64,000 nt of DNA from Chrysemys picta bellii (taxonomy: Eukaryota; Chordata; Testudines; Emydidae): NCBI RefSeq assembly GCF_011386835.1, contig NC_088797.1, forward strand, positions 37,385,583 to 37,449,582. Reading direction: 5' to 3'. Positions 1 to 9,907 of this stretch are shown piece after piece; position 1 is the first letter of the stretch, and each line of letters opens with the position of its first letter. Made by a program: the position numbers and the translations under genes. A model generated the notes under the pieces. It worked only from the letters and a program-made list of their open reading frames with translations. It made no database searches and was not told the origin of the DNA.

Positions 1-308
1 TGAGAACCAGGGAGGTGGGAGGGGTCTGTCTCCTTCCTGGGGAGCTGTTCAGGAATCAGCAGTTCAGGGAGGATGGGACCAGCCCCGACACCGAGCATTG
101 TCCCAATCTAGAGAGACAATGACAAGTTGTGACCTGCAGGATACAAGCATCGTCCTGGGGGCAAGAGTCCCTTCTAAAGCTCTGCAGTCAATGAATCAGA
201 TATTCCACCCCCACCGCATGCAATGTCTCAGCCCCCTTGGGATGGGGAGGCCATTAGCACTACACATGCACTCCCTCATCAATCCTGAGCTGCCTCCTTT
301 CCCCACAG

Positions 309-413
309 CACATTAACTACTGGACCGTGTCCAGGGTGCCACGAGAGAGAGCCAGGGCCATCAGGAGCAGCGCGGCCCTGCTCACGTCCGTCATCTCCCT
401 CCCTGACTTTGAT
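309..413 (+). CDS. MROH-like exon a
   Basis: Acceptor CCCACAG ends at 308 and donor GTAAGT starts at 414. The exon is 105 nt and phase 0 at both ends. It encodes a helix-rich segment beginning HINYWTVSRV and ending SLPDFD. Confidence 0.7.
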
Positions 414-2892
414 GTAAGTGGCCTCTGAGCCCAGCTTCCTGACTCCAGGCGTAGGGGGGCTGGCTCCAATGGGCTGGAGGACCTGCTGCTGCAGGGGCTG
501 TGGGTTAGGAGTGTTCCTCTTGGGGAGGCAGAGGCAGAGCAGAGAATGAGCCTGGCTTGAGTCAAGTTCTTCTTGTCCTGGTTAAGTGGCGACTCTCGCT
601 TGTAAGGGGAGCAGGCTCCAGGTTCTTGCCTTCTTGTCATCCTGGAGCAGCTGGGGAAGCAAATCCTCCTGGAGGGCTCTGTCCACATCCCTGTTCTCCG
701 GGCTCCCTTGGGGGCAGAGATAACTAAGGATCCAGCTCTAGCTCCTATCCTCTAGCATCTCCTGCAGAGGGGCTGAGGGGAAGGAGAGCCCTAGCCCAGG
801 CGGGGACTGGGAGCTGACAGGAAAATGCTGATGGAGTCCCCTCTCCCTCTCCCTTCCATTAGAACTCAGCCGAATTCCCCAGGATGGGTCACCACGTGGC
901 CCAGCTGGCTCTGTTCGTCGGTGACCCAGACGAGGACATCAGCCGGCAGGCCAGGGAGGGGGTTTACCGGCTCTACCAGCTGCTGCTGCGCCAGAGGGGT
1001 AAGGAACCCGGCTAGACGAGTGAGACTGGGACCCCAGCCAATTTCTCTCCAAGTGACCCCGGCTGGTGGATCAGTCTCTCTCTATCTCTTTCTGTGTTCT
1101 CCACCACCCCCGCAGTTCTGTTGGGCTCTGCCCACTGTGCAGCCACCAATGGGATTGGAAGGACACAAGCCCTGCAACCAGAATGACCAATGTCTATGTG
1201 TCTCTCTCTTTCCCAGACCTGAACATCCATGAGGTCGAAGACCTTTGGTGCTGGGACTGGCACCAGGACAGCAGGCTCCTCGGCTATAAGAACACCGCCA
1301 GGGTCGGGGAGGTAAGGACACTCTGCCAGGGCATGGCACAGCTCTGCAGGGCAGGTGGCTGCCTCCTAGAGCCATGCGACGGAGTTGCCGTTCTAGGCTA
1401 GGATTTGGAGCCTGGTTCGGGGCAATCTGCTGAAGCCTCACATCTGGTTGGTTTCAGGTTTTTGCCAAATTTTTCTCAGAGGGGCAGAGAAGATTCTTCC
1501 TGCAGACAGCAGTGCTGGCCATGCACGACCCCCTGCTGCGTGTCAGCCAGGCTGGGCTGCTCCTCACTTACTCCCTCCTGGGGCAAACCGAGCAGCTGAT
1601 GGGGAGCAAGGTGAGCAGCTGCATTAGACTCAGGAGATTGGGGCGGGGCCCAGGCCTCATTCCCATCCTCTGGCCATTTGCCAGCCTGGCAGCAAGGCGA
1701 CCGGTGGGGAATGAGAGTGAGAGCAGGTGCTCCTGGGAAGGGAGATGAATTCACCTCCATGAGCAGGAGGGAGCCAGCTTGTCCCCGCAGCAGCTCCAGC
1801 CCAGCTCGTTAGCAAGGCTAATGAATGACAAGCATTGCCTCAGGACGGACTTCTGTTCTTGGGAAGGTCAGGAGAGTCCTCTACGTGCCCTCTGCAAGCC
1901 TCTCCTGTCACCCGCGCCACCACCCAGAGTTGTTCCCGTCACTGGTAGCCTGGGAGGCCAAGGACTGAGGGGTGATGGCGACTGACCGGGTAGTTCTGAG
2001 GCACATGGGTGGGGGAAGCTCATCCTGCTGCCGGCAGGGCTGGACTCGCTCTAGAGAGAACGGGAGGATTCAGTCAGCAGGGGCTGCTGATCTGCCCCAT
2101 TCACCAGGGCTGCCATCCTGCGGCTTCAGCCTCAGTGGCTGGGATGACTTGGGGAAAGGTCTCAAGCTCCCCACATCCCACTTCACTGCTGCCAGAATCC
2201 CTCCGCCCCCCGCCCCGCTAGAGCCCCCTCCCTGCCCAACCTGGGTGGGGGTGGAGGAGAGGGGTCAGAGAACTTGAGCTGTGGATTGGAGGTGGAACAG
2301 CTGTCAGGGGCACTGGGTGGGAGGTGGCAGGAGCTCCCCCTACAAGGAGGTTGTTGGCACTGGAGGTCCCTTGAAAGGAAAACAAGACTCCATTCTGGGG
2401 GTCAGGAGGGGGACTTCATCCCTCAGAGGTGCGCAGGTGCTGGGTGGAATTGCTGCTGGTCCCAGGTGCCCTTAATTCCCCCTGATTCCACGGGGGCATC
2501 TGAGTCTCTGACAGGTCCTCGTTCCCTTGCAGCAGGAGGTCGTCACGGCCAACATAATGAACCAACTTCACATCATCCAGCACTTGCGCCAAGTGCCGGA
2601 GGCGCTGCAGGAATTCTGCCTCCAAGGCCACCAGCAACTCCTGCTCCCTCTAAACAGAGAGTATAGTGAGACAGAGTGGCCTCCCTTGGAGCAGGAGAGC
2701 GAGGGCCCCTCTACACGCCCCTTGGATGGCAGAGCCTATATCGCCCCACTCCCCTCGCCTGTTGGCTGGCCACCGGGGCGTCTGGTAGACTCTGTTGCAA
2801 CTGAGCGGCCTCCCTCCGAGCAGGAGAGCGAGGGCCCCCCTACACACCCCTTGGAGGGCGGAGCCTATATCGCCCCGTCCCCCTCGCCATAA
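309..2892 (+). CDS. MROH-like (maestro/HEAT-repeat) gene, 3' coding exons
   Basis: Five exons joined by GT-AG introns read as one protein: 309-413, 863-998, 1217-1311, 1458-1610 and 2533-2892 (TAA at 2890-2892). The peptide resembles the C-terminal HEAT-repeat part of the maestro heat-like repeat (MROH) family. Typical stretches are VGDPDEDISRQAREGVYRLY, HDPLLRVSQAGLLL and MNQLHIIQHLRQVPEALQEF. HEAT repeats form alpha-solenoids used for protein contacts; no enzymatic activity is expected and the function of most members is unknown. The 5' part lies outside the window. The last exon ends in a 43-residue tandem repeat that looks repeat-derived. Which MROH paralog this is cannot be decided here. 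Sauropsids carry many uncharacterised members, so a recently duplicated copy is possible. Family assignment is from memory of its motifs, not from a search. Confidence 0.72.
863..998 (+). CDS. MROH-like exon b
   Basis: Acceptor CCATTAG ends at 862 and donor GTAAGG starts at 999. It encodes NSAEFPRMGHHVAQLALF followed by the DPDEDISRQA motif, and leaves one base (G) of a split codon completed by the next exon as Asp. Confidence 0.72.
1217..1311 (+). CDS. MROH-like exon c
   Basis: Acceptor TTTCCCAG ends at 1216 and donor GTAAGG starts at 1312. It encodes a segment starting LNIHEVEDLWCWDW and ending TARVGE. The exon returns the frame to phase 0. Confidence 0.7.
1458..1610 (+). CDS. MROH-like exon d
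   Basis: Acceptor GGTTTCAG ends at 1457 and donor GTGAGC starts at 1611. The 51 codons start VFAKFFSEGQRRFFLQ, include HDPLLRVSQAGLLL and end EQLMGSK. This is the most family-typical exon. Confidence 0.72.
2533..2892 (+). CDS. MROH-like terminal exon with repeat-derived tail
   Basis: Acceptor TTGCAG ends at 2532; a second AG three bases later (NAGNAG) could drop one codon. The first ~43 codons (QEVVTANIMNQLHIIQ...) look like normal MROH sequence. From about 2665 the frame enters two copies of a 129-bp unit, the second starting near 2794, each coding a block with EQESEGP and AYIAP. It stops at TAA 2890-2892. A third degenerate piece of the same unit lies at 4708-4742 outside any exon. The tail is therefore probably dispersed-repeat DNA captured by the exon, or this copy is decaying. 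Confidence 0.6.
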   Translation, partial: QEVVTANIMNQLHIIQHLRQVPEALQEFCLQGHQQLLLPLNREYSETEWPPLEQESEGPSTRPLDGRAYIAPLPSPVGWPPGRLVDSVATERPPSEQESEGPPTHPLEGGAYIAPSPSP

Positions 2893-3010
2893 GGACCGGG
2901 GCGTGGGGCCGGAAATATAAAAGGCCGGCCCTGCACCACAGTTAGGGGACAGCCTGCAACAGAGGAGGACACTTGGCCTGTTCTCCAGAGGCCCCTAACC
3001 CTAACCCCAG
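2665..3010 (+). repeat. Tandem 129-bp repeats plus TATA-like box: retroelement U3/promoter-like DNA
   Basis: Two ~129-bp direct repeats share GAGCAGGAGAGCGAGGGCCC, at about 2690 and 2819. They are followed by ATATAAAAGG near 2925 and a short telomere-like run CCCTAACCCTAACCCC (about 2994-3009). Tandem enhancer-like units followed by a TATA box resemble the U3 part of an LTR. No matching second LTR, primer-binding site or target duplication was found, so this is a family-type inference only. Confidence 0.45.
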
Positions 3011-3529
3011 ACATGGACGAGGACTGGCCCGGAGTACCCGCTGCGGTTTACCCCAAGGAGCCGGAAGAGGCCTGGAGGCCGCAGGTACCAAACCCCGGGG
3101 AGGCAGGAAGTAGCCCAGGGGCAGCCCGGGACCTGCTGGCTGCAGAGCCCGGCGCGGCTCAGTCGGCGTGTTGCGGATGGATCCCCGCCGACGCAGGGGC
3201 AAACAATCCTGCCCCTGCCAGCACCTTGGGCTGGGACGCGGGGGAGGAGGGTGGGACCGCGTCCCCCTGCCATCCCACCCCGGGTGGCTGACCCCCTACA
3301 TGGTGCGAGGAGGCTCTAGCCCAGGCCAGGAACTGTTTGTTGGCTGGCCGCCGGGGCCCTGCCCAGACTAGAGCCAGCCCTGTCAAGTCTGTCTGTTTGT
3401 TGGCTGCCAGGGTTCCACCCAGGCCAGGGCCCGCCCTTGAAGTCTGGTTGTTTGTGGGGTGCTTGGGCCCCGCCCAGGCCTGAGCCACCCCCATACAGTG
3501 TGTTGAGGGGCTGACCACTTGAGCGACCT
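3011..3529. other. GC-rich repeat-like stretch, no supported gene
   Basis: After an ATG at 3013 a short open frame (MDEDWPGVPAAVYPKEPE...) runs about 90 codons downstream of the TATA-like box. It could be the start of a retroelement gag or chance. The rest contains repeated TGTTTGTTGGCTG and GCCCNGCCCAG-like phrases, suggesting interspersed-repeat DNA. No known domain was recognised. Confidence 0.35.
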
Positions 3530-3537
3530 CAGCTCAG

Positions 3538-3824
3538 CAGCGCCGGCTCTACCATTTTTGCTGCCCCAAGCAAAAAAAAAAAATACAACGCTCGGACTGC
3601 CAAAGCGAGCAAAAAGAAAACCAAAAAAAAACTCCATCCACTTGGACTGCTGCCACCCAAACTGCCGAAGCAGAAAAAAACCCAACAACAACGCTCGGAT
3701 TGCCGCCGCCCGAACTGCTGAAGTGCAAAAAACAAAAAAGTCGCCCGGACTGTGCTGCCCCAAGAATGGACGGAATGCCGCCCCAGGCATGTGCTTCCTC
3801 CGCTGGTGCCTGGAGCCGGCCCTG
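3538..3824. mobile_element. Non-autonomous hAT-like element with 8-bp target duplication
   Basis: The ends are imperfect inverted repeats, CAGCGCCGGCTC at the left and the complement of GAGCCGGCCCTG at the right. Flanking 8-mers CAGCTCAG (3530-3537) and CAGCCCAG (3825-3832) match at 7 of 8. The interior has A-rich spacers between short repeats of the type CGAACTGC. An 8-bp duplication with CAG-type termini is the hAT pattern. There is no transposase. Confidence 0.72.
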
Positions 3825-3832
3825 CAGCCCAG

Positions 3833-4640
3833 GCCACAGCCTGGTAGCGACAGCTGATCACATGCGGCTGCTCCACCCCCATGCAAGAGGGTGCTAGAGT
3901 AGGCCAGAGCGGCTGCAGAGGCTGGTAGCCAATCAGAGAAGGGCCAGCTGAGAGCCAATCAGGGCTGAGATTAGAGCCAGCCAATCAGGGCTAAGATAGG
4001 CCCTATATAAAGGCTGCCCAGGCAAGCAGTAGGCAGTGTGTCCCAGACCTTCATGGGAGAAGGTCTGTCTTCAGAGCAGGAGACCAGTATCTCTGAAAGA
4101 GCAGTGCTGGGCAGGCTCAAGGGAGCATACTACAGCTCTGGCCCAAGACCTGCCAGACTGCGGGCCCTGATAGAAAGGGGCTAGAGGGCCTGGAAGGGAA
4201 GTGGCCTAGGGACAGTTGGACAAGGGGAGATCAGGGAGGCTGCCACTAGAGGATCCCTGGGTTGGGACCCAGAGTAGTTGGTGGGCCTGGGTCCCCCCGT
4301 TCCCTCTTGTACTGCACCTGGCCATGCAGTGGCTGAGTCAAACTGCAACCGGGCCTTGAGACAAGGGGCTAGACTTTGGGGGTTGTGGTTGGCCATCGAG
4401 GCAGGTGCAAGGACTGTTGTTAACCCTTGCCCCCTGGAATGGAGTGAGGATGGACTAGTGGGCACTGCTGGAGGGGCAGTAGGCTGAAGGACACTGTCAA
4501 GCAGTGAGCAACGTGGCTCCAGATGCCAACAGAGGACAAGAGATGGATGGGATGCTGCGAGCAGAGGGCGTTCTCCATCGACTGAGCTAATTCCCAGAGC
4601 GACCAGCGGGAGGCACCATGCTGGTGAGTCCCAACCCCGT
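3833..4640 (+). repeat. LTR-like promoter segment with three CCAAT boxes and TATATAA
   Basis: AGCCAATCAG occurs three times between 3927 and 3988, followed by CTATATAAAG at about 4003-4012. This is then followed by a transcribed-leader-like region. The arrangement is what an LTR U3/R region or a pol II retroelement promoter looks like. Boundaries and a target duplication were not found. Confidence 0.4.
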
Positions 4641-6044
4641 CAAAATCTCCCAGCCCTATTGTGGGCCCACTGCTACCCTGCAGACTGTGGTCCGGACCAG
4701 ACTGGGCCAGCTGGAGTGGCCTCCCTCTGAGTGGGAGAGCGAGAAGGGGAGTTAGTGGAAGGGGAAATGGAGCCCCCTGGCACTCACAGAAACTCTCTCC
4801 CCTCTCTGTGGAGCAGGGTTCTTCCCTCTGCCCCTCAAATTCCTTCATATGGGGCAGGACCTCTTTCCCTTGCACCCACTCCCCTCCCCTTTTTCCTTTG
4901 TCTACCCCACCCCTCATTCCCGCTGCGCCCAGGCAGAGCTCTCCCTGCCCCATATGGTGCAGAAAAGCCTTTGTGTCAGGGCCACAGCCCCACTGGAGCT
5001 CGGAAAGCTCCACTTTTGAGGAGGTGGGGGTGGGACAGAGGCTCAGGGCTAGTTTCATCTCCTGCCCTTTATTCTCCCCTTGGCCCTTCTATGGGGTCTC
5101 TGGGTGTGACAGGAATAGGAGCCTCCTTCCAGCTGTCTTCCAGGCCTTGGGATCTGGCACAGCCTCCCAGACGGGCGCTTCCTGTAGCTGAGCCACATCA
5201 GGGAGCAGTGGGGACAGGTCACCTTGTCCCAACAATGCCGGCTCTCAAAGAGGCTTAGAAGGAAGACCCCAGTCCCTCATGGAGGTAAGAGCCATTTACT
5301 CCTTGGGGCGTGTGGGTCTCTTGGGGGAGAAATGGCATCCCCGATGCATAGCCTGGCTGGGAGCTTTCCCTGTCCCTGGATCCCAGCCCTGGTACAGAGC
5401 CCTATTTCTCATCATGATATCCTCATTTTATTCTCAGAGGCTGTGTCCAGGATCCTGGAGACTGTTTCCTGCTGCAGGAGGTTTGAGCGGGGAGAGATCA
5501 CTCACTGTCACGACCCAGGGGTCTCCGACCCAGGTCTGCAGGGTTCATGGGAGCAGCCACACTCCAACCCTCCACCTCGAAGCCTGCTGAAAATTGCTTA
5601 CCTCGGACCCATGAAGTTCAGCCCCAGTTTGAGGCTCCACTCCTGAGGTCGTATTGGAGGCGTCCCAGGAAAGCTCACTGGCCCCCTGGCCCTGCGTAAG
5701 ACAGCAGCAGGAACACGAAGCTGACTGAACACCAGGCCTGCTCCCTGTTCTGGACCGTGTGCTGCCTGGTTCTGCTGCCGCTCCCCTGGCTTGATTTCCT
5801 GGCATCTGAGTTGTGGTGGTGATCGCACGTTTGTCTTTTGCTGCTGCTCTTCCAGTATCCTGACCCGGCTGACTCTCCACTCCTGTCATGTGAGTGTGGA
5901 CTCTGGCTCTGACCAGTAGGTCTGGCTGCCCTTGACCCAGCCGTGATGTTCATTTTCGTACAATTTCTTCAATGCCCCTTTCTGCTCTCCAGCAAGATAC
6001 ACCAGTCCCTTGGCTCCCAAAGTCCTAGTTGCTGCTCTTCAAGG
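4641..6044. other. Intergenic, no supported gene
   Basis: The sequence is C+T rich with chance open frames on both strands and no recognisable protein. 4708-4742 carries a degenerate piece of the 129-bp unit seen at 2665. 5505-5960, beginning TGTCACGACCCAGG, has a repeat-like character but no paired end was found. Confidence 0.4.
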
Positions 6045-6052
6045 TCTATGGG

Positions 6053-7178
6053 TAGGGTGACCAGACCACAGGGATGAAATATCGGGACGCGGGGGGGGGG
6101 GGCGGAGCAAAAAAAAATGGCGGCGGAGCCAAAAAAAAAAAGCAGTTTCGCAGGGGCGGGGGGGGCATTAGCAGGCCCCAGCCGCGCCGGGCGCACGTGC
6201 TGCCCACCCCAGGGCAAAAGCTGGCCCCGATGCAGAAGGGGCTAGGGATAAAGAGGGCGGGGGGGGGGACAAGAAACAAAGTCCGGGGCTGGCCACGGCG
6301 CGGGCGTGCAAGGGGCCAGGGCTGGCACAGCCGAGCCACAGCAGCGGCCGGTCACCTGTGGGGCTCCAGGCTGGGCAACGGGCAGGAGCCAGGGCTTTTC
6401 CCAGCCCTGCAGAGCCTCCTGCCCCCCAGCCTGCCGTGGGCACATGCAGCGCGTCCCGCCGCCGGCAGGGAGCCCCACGCCTCTCCCGCTCGGCTGCGCT
6501 CCAGCGGCTCCTTCCAGGCGGGGCGAGCCGCTGGAGCGCAGCCAAGCAAGAGAGGCGCGGGGCTCCCTGTCAGCAGCGGGGAAGTTTATGGGGACCCCGG
6601 CTGGCCCCTCGCCCCTGTCCGCCGGCCTCCCTGCCTGGGACAAGTCTCGCCCCCGCAGCCTCTCTTCGCCGCGTGTCTCCGGCGGCCCACGCTGCCCACC
6701 CGGGCCAGAGCCAGCCCCGGCTGCTGCCTCCACAGCAGCGGCCGGTCTCCTGAGGGGCTCCCCGGGGCTCCAGGCTGGGCAACGGGCAGGAGCCAGGGCT
6801 TTTCCCAGCCCTGCAGAGCCTCCCGCTCCCCAGCCCGCCGTGGGCACATGCGGCGCGTCCCGCCGCCGGCATGGGAGCCCCGCGCCTCTCCCGCTCGGCT
6901 GCGCTCCAGCGGCTCCTTCCCGGCGGGGCCGCGGCAACTTTCCCTTCCCCTCCCAGGCTCCTGGTAGTTGCCCGACCCTCCTCCTAACCTCCTCCCTCCA
7001 TTGAGAGATCCAATGGGGGAAGGAGGGGGCGGAGTCGGGGTTGGGGGGGCGTGAGCGCCGGAGCAGAGGGTAAATTTCCTTCTTTGTCCCGCGTCCCGAC
7101 CGAACATCGGTCGGGACGCGGGACAAAGAAGGAAATATCGGGACTGTCCCGATAAAATCGGGACGTCTGGTCACCCTA
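6053..7178. mobile_element. 1.1-kb non-autonomous hAT-like element, TIR TAGGGTGACCAGAC, perfect 8-bp duplication
   Basis: The first 14 bases, TAGGGTGACCAGAC, are repeated inverted at the right end. The flanks are identical 8-mers TCTATGGG (6045-6052 and 7179-7186). The very GC-rich interior contains a direct duplication: a block from about 6337-6535 recurs at about 6731-6925 (offset 394-407). Near the right end is a perfect 30-bp-arm hairpin. The long open frames inside (almost 300 codons on both strands) are low-complexity Pro/Gly/Ala/Arg and are not judged real. No transposase was recognised. Confidence 0.85.
7074..7136. repeat. Perfect hairpin, 30-bp arms, 3-bp loop
   Basis: The left arm 7074-7103 is the exact reverse complement of 7107-7136, separated by ACA. 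It lies in the right subterminal part of the hAT-like element and could extrude as a cruciform. Confidence 0.95.
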
Positions 7179-7186
7179 TCTATGGG

Positions 7187-8323
7187 GTAGTGTTTGTATT
7201 GCCCCCAGCCCCACCCCAGCTGCTTTTCCTATGGGGATCTCCCTAAAGCAGAGGAGAAATCTGCTCTTCTCTTAGGATCAGTCCCACCCTGGCCTCAGCT
7301 TGGCTACTTTGTTTACCTGGGGTCAGGCACCACTTTTGAAGCCCTTAGCATGGGGGTGGAGGTGGGAGCAGAGGCTGAAGCTCTAGCAGTTTGCACCAAA
7401 GAACACCCCCCTGTCTTTCTATGGTCCGGCTAGGGCTCCCCATGCATCCTGGAGCTGAACACCAGATGGGAGCTGATGGCTTATCCTTGGTGGGCCATGT
7501 TCTTGTGTGTGATGAGAGGGCCAGGAGCAGATGCACCATGCCTGGCCAGGACCGGGCTAAACAGCCTGTAATGCTAGGTGAGTCAAACCATGGCCACAAT
7601 ACAGACCCCCTGGGCATCCATGGGGAATGAATCTGGGCCCTTCACTACCAAGAGCACAACTCGTTCCAACTAGAGTCATGACGCTGGTGACCCCTGCCAG
7701 CCCCTCTGAGGTGGGTCAGTATTATCCCTGTTCGCTGGGGCATAGGGATAGAAAGCAACTGGCTGCAAGGTCACACACGACGTCCCTGACAGAGGCAGGA
7801 AGGAAGCGTGGGACTGATACCAGTCCAGCTCCAACCACTAGACTCCACCCATTTCCAAAGTCAGAGAACCCAGGAGCCCTGACTCTGACACTAGGCCTTA
7901 AATGACAAGACCAACCTCCCTTCCACTCAGGAAGCCATAGAAGGGACCATCTGCTGAGCTCCCCTTGGCAATGTCGCTGTCAGAGACCCCTTGGCAATGT
8001 CGCTGTCAGGTGCCAAGTGCCTGAGCAGGGAACTACTTGAGAGCCTCCTAGAGACTCGCAGGTGTTTGACTGTGACCCTCAGGGAGCGGTGGCAAGAGAC
8101 TCTCCGGCTCTAACAAAGGGTTTCTGTTCTCCTAGACAGTCAGCCCGTGAGGCCAGTTTGCAGAATGTGGAAGAGCCCTTTGGCGAGGCGTTGGAGGATT
8201 CACCATGAAGGTGGCAGCAGCGGCAGTGCCTGGGTCCCCATGGGCCAAGCCTCTACTCCTGCCAATCCAGGCTAATCTCCTGCTGCTCTCAGTGGGGCTT
8301 GGCTTTAGCTGCTGGGCCTTTGA
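7187..8323. other. Intergenic; MIR/L2-like ancient fragment near 7726-7850
   Basis: No gene is seen. The stretch ATTATCCC...GCAAGGTCACAC...CCACTAGACTCC has the word order of ancient amniote MIR/L2-type repeats. At about 7957-8006 the phrase CCCTTGGCAATGTCGCTGTCAG occurs twice in tandem (24-bp spacing). Confidence 0.4.
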
Positions 8324-8331
8324 GCCTAGCC

Positions 8332-9014
8332 CAGGGGTCTCAAACTCAAATGACCACGAGGGCTGCATGAGGACTAGTTCATTGGCCCGAGGGCCGCATC
8401 ACTGACACCCCCCCTCGCTGCCCCCAGCCCTGCCCCCCAGAGGGGGCAGAAGGAGTGTGGCAGGGGCTCAGGGTGGGAGTTGAGGTGCAGGGGGCTCAGG
8501 GCAGGGAGTTGGAGGGGTGAGGCAGGGAGTGCAGGGTGCAGTAGGGGGCTCTGGGCAGGGGGTTGGGGTGCAGGAAGGATGTGGGATGCGGCAGGAGGCT
8601 GAGGGCAGGGAGTTGGGGTGCAGCAGGGGGTTGAGGTGCAGGCAGGAGGCTCAGGGCAGGGGGTTGGTGTATGGGGTGCAGGAGGGAGTGCAAGGTGTGG
8701 CAGAGGGTTGGGGTGCAGGCAGGGGGGTCAGGGCAGGAGGGTGAGGGATGCAGAAGGGGGCTCAAGATAGGATGTTGGGGTGCAGGAAGGATGTGGGATG
8801 CAGCAGGAGGCTGAGGGCAGGGAGTTGGGGTGCAGCAGGGGGTTGAGGTGCAGGCAGGGGGCTCAGGGCAGGGAGTTGGAGGGGTGAGGTAGGGGGTTGA
8901 GGTGCAGGCAGGAGGCTCACGGCAGGGGGCTGGGGTGCAGGATGGCATTGGGCTGTGGCCTGGAGCCGCTTAGCTAGAGAAATAGCCCCGCAGGCCGCGT
9001 GTTGGAGACCCCTG
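8332..9014. mobile_element. hAT-like element filled with a GC-rich minisatellite
   Basis: The left end CAGGGGTCTCAAAC is inverted at the right as the complement of GTTGGAGACCCCTG. Flanking 8-mers GCCTAGCC (8324-8331) and GCCTAGAC (9015-9022) match at 7 of 8. Most of the interior is a degenerate tandem repeat of phrases like GGGCTCAGGGCAGGGAGTTGGGGTGCAG. The 150-codon proline-rich frame on the minus strand is this minisatellite read through and not a gene. Confidence 0.8.
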
Positions 9015-9022
9015 GCCTAGAC

Positions 9023-9657
9023 AGAGCACTCAGATATTTCCATCAGCCTGCTCAATGGCAAATGCAGCCACCCAAAGAAGTGAAGAAGAATGGAAGTGAA
9101 AGAGTAAAGCTGGACCATCCGCTGAGCTGCTGCACTCAAGTGAGCAGAGCCGGGGAGAGAAGAGGGAGAACTCGAAGGTGGCTGGCGGCAGTAGGGAGGA
9201 GAAGCAGTTTGGGAGCCAGGAGAGGAGAAATAAATAGTTAATGACAAATGCTGCAGGCTCTCTCTTGTGTGGTGAAGGGTTGAAAAGGGGTCTCTTTACT
9301 ATCACGCTAAACTTTAAAATAGCTGTGTATGGGGCGGGGGGGTCTATAAAGGTAAGAGGTCACTCTAGGGCCTTGAAGTCCCAGATTCTGCTGCTATTGC
9401 CTCCTTCTACCAGCTGATCTCAACCCAGCAACTCCCTCAGGTGGTAGCAGTAGTGAGCGCTTGTCCTCCTTTTCTGGACTAGTCACCAGAAAAAGGACAC
9501 AATACATGTGGCCAAGGAAAGAGAGGGGCAGTGTTGCCTGTTAACATGGCTCTTGTGGGGGAGCACGGCAGGTTACTTTGGACTAGGTAGGAGCCACATG
9601 TCTCCAAACCTGCACCTCCCGAGGCTCCAGAGACTTCGCTCCCGATCCCAGAGCGTC
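9023..9657. other. Intergenic, nothing recognised
   Basis: Neither strand has a recognisable coding sequence, repeat terminus or RNA gene in this interval. Confidence 0.5.
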
Positions 9658-9671
9658 CTCAGAGTCCTAAA

Positions 9672-9893
9672 AAGCAACAGAGGGTCCTGTGGCACCTTTG
9701 AGACTAACAGAAGTATTGGGAGCATAAGCTTTCGTGGGTAAGAACCTCACTTCTGCAGATGTCTTGCATCTGCAGAAGTGAGGTTCTTACCCACGAAAGC
9801 TTATGCTCCCAATACTTCTGTTAGTCTGAAAGGTGCCACAGGACCCTCTGTTGCTTTTTACAGATTCAGACTAACACGGCTACTCCTCTGATA
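9672..9893. mobile_element. Inverted-duplicate retro-insertion with 14-bp target duplication
   Basis: The arms 9669-9761 and 9767-9859 are inverted copies (93 bp, one mismatch) around a 5-bp spacer; the arm shares a few A's with the target duplication. The right copy continues to the end of the repeat (CTAACACGGCTACTCCTCTGA). The block is flanked by identical 14-mers, CTCAGAGTCCTAAA at 9658-9671 and 9894-9907. The core (CACGAAAGCTTATGCTC) is a high-copy sauropsid interspersed repeat that I recognise but cannot assign with certainty. A long target duplication points to target-primed reverse transcription; a Penelope-like or LINE-type origin is possible. Confidence 0.8.
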
Positions 9894-9907
9894 CTCAGAG
9901 TCCTAAA

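Noticed and set aside
2994..3009. Interstitial telomere repeat
   Set aside because: Only about two and a half CCCTAA units are present; too short to mean more than chance or a retroelement leader.
3700..3900. Short plus-strand open frames with Lys/Pro-rich peptides
   Set aside because: They fall within the hAT-like element 3538-3824 and its A-rich spacers.
6074..7174. Nearly 300-codon frames on both strands in a GC-rich block
   Set aside because: They lie wholly inside a TIR- and TSD-bounded hAT-like element, are low complexity, overlap each other on opposite strands and show no transposase motif.
8496..8948. Proline-rich 150-codon minus-strand frame
   Set aside because: It is a tandem repeat within the element 8332-9014; the PAPCxEPPACTSTP-like periodicity mirrors the DNA repeat.
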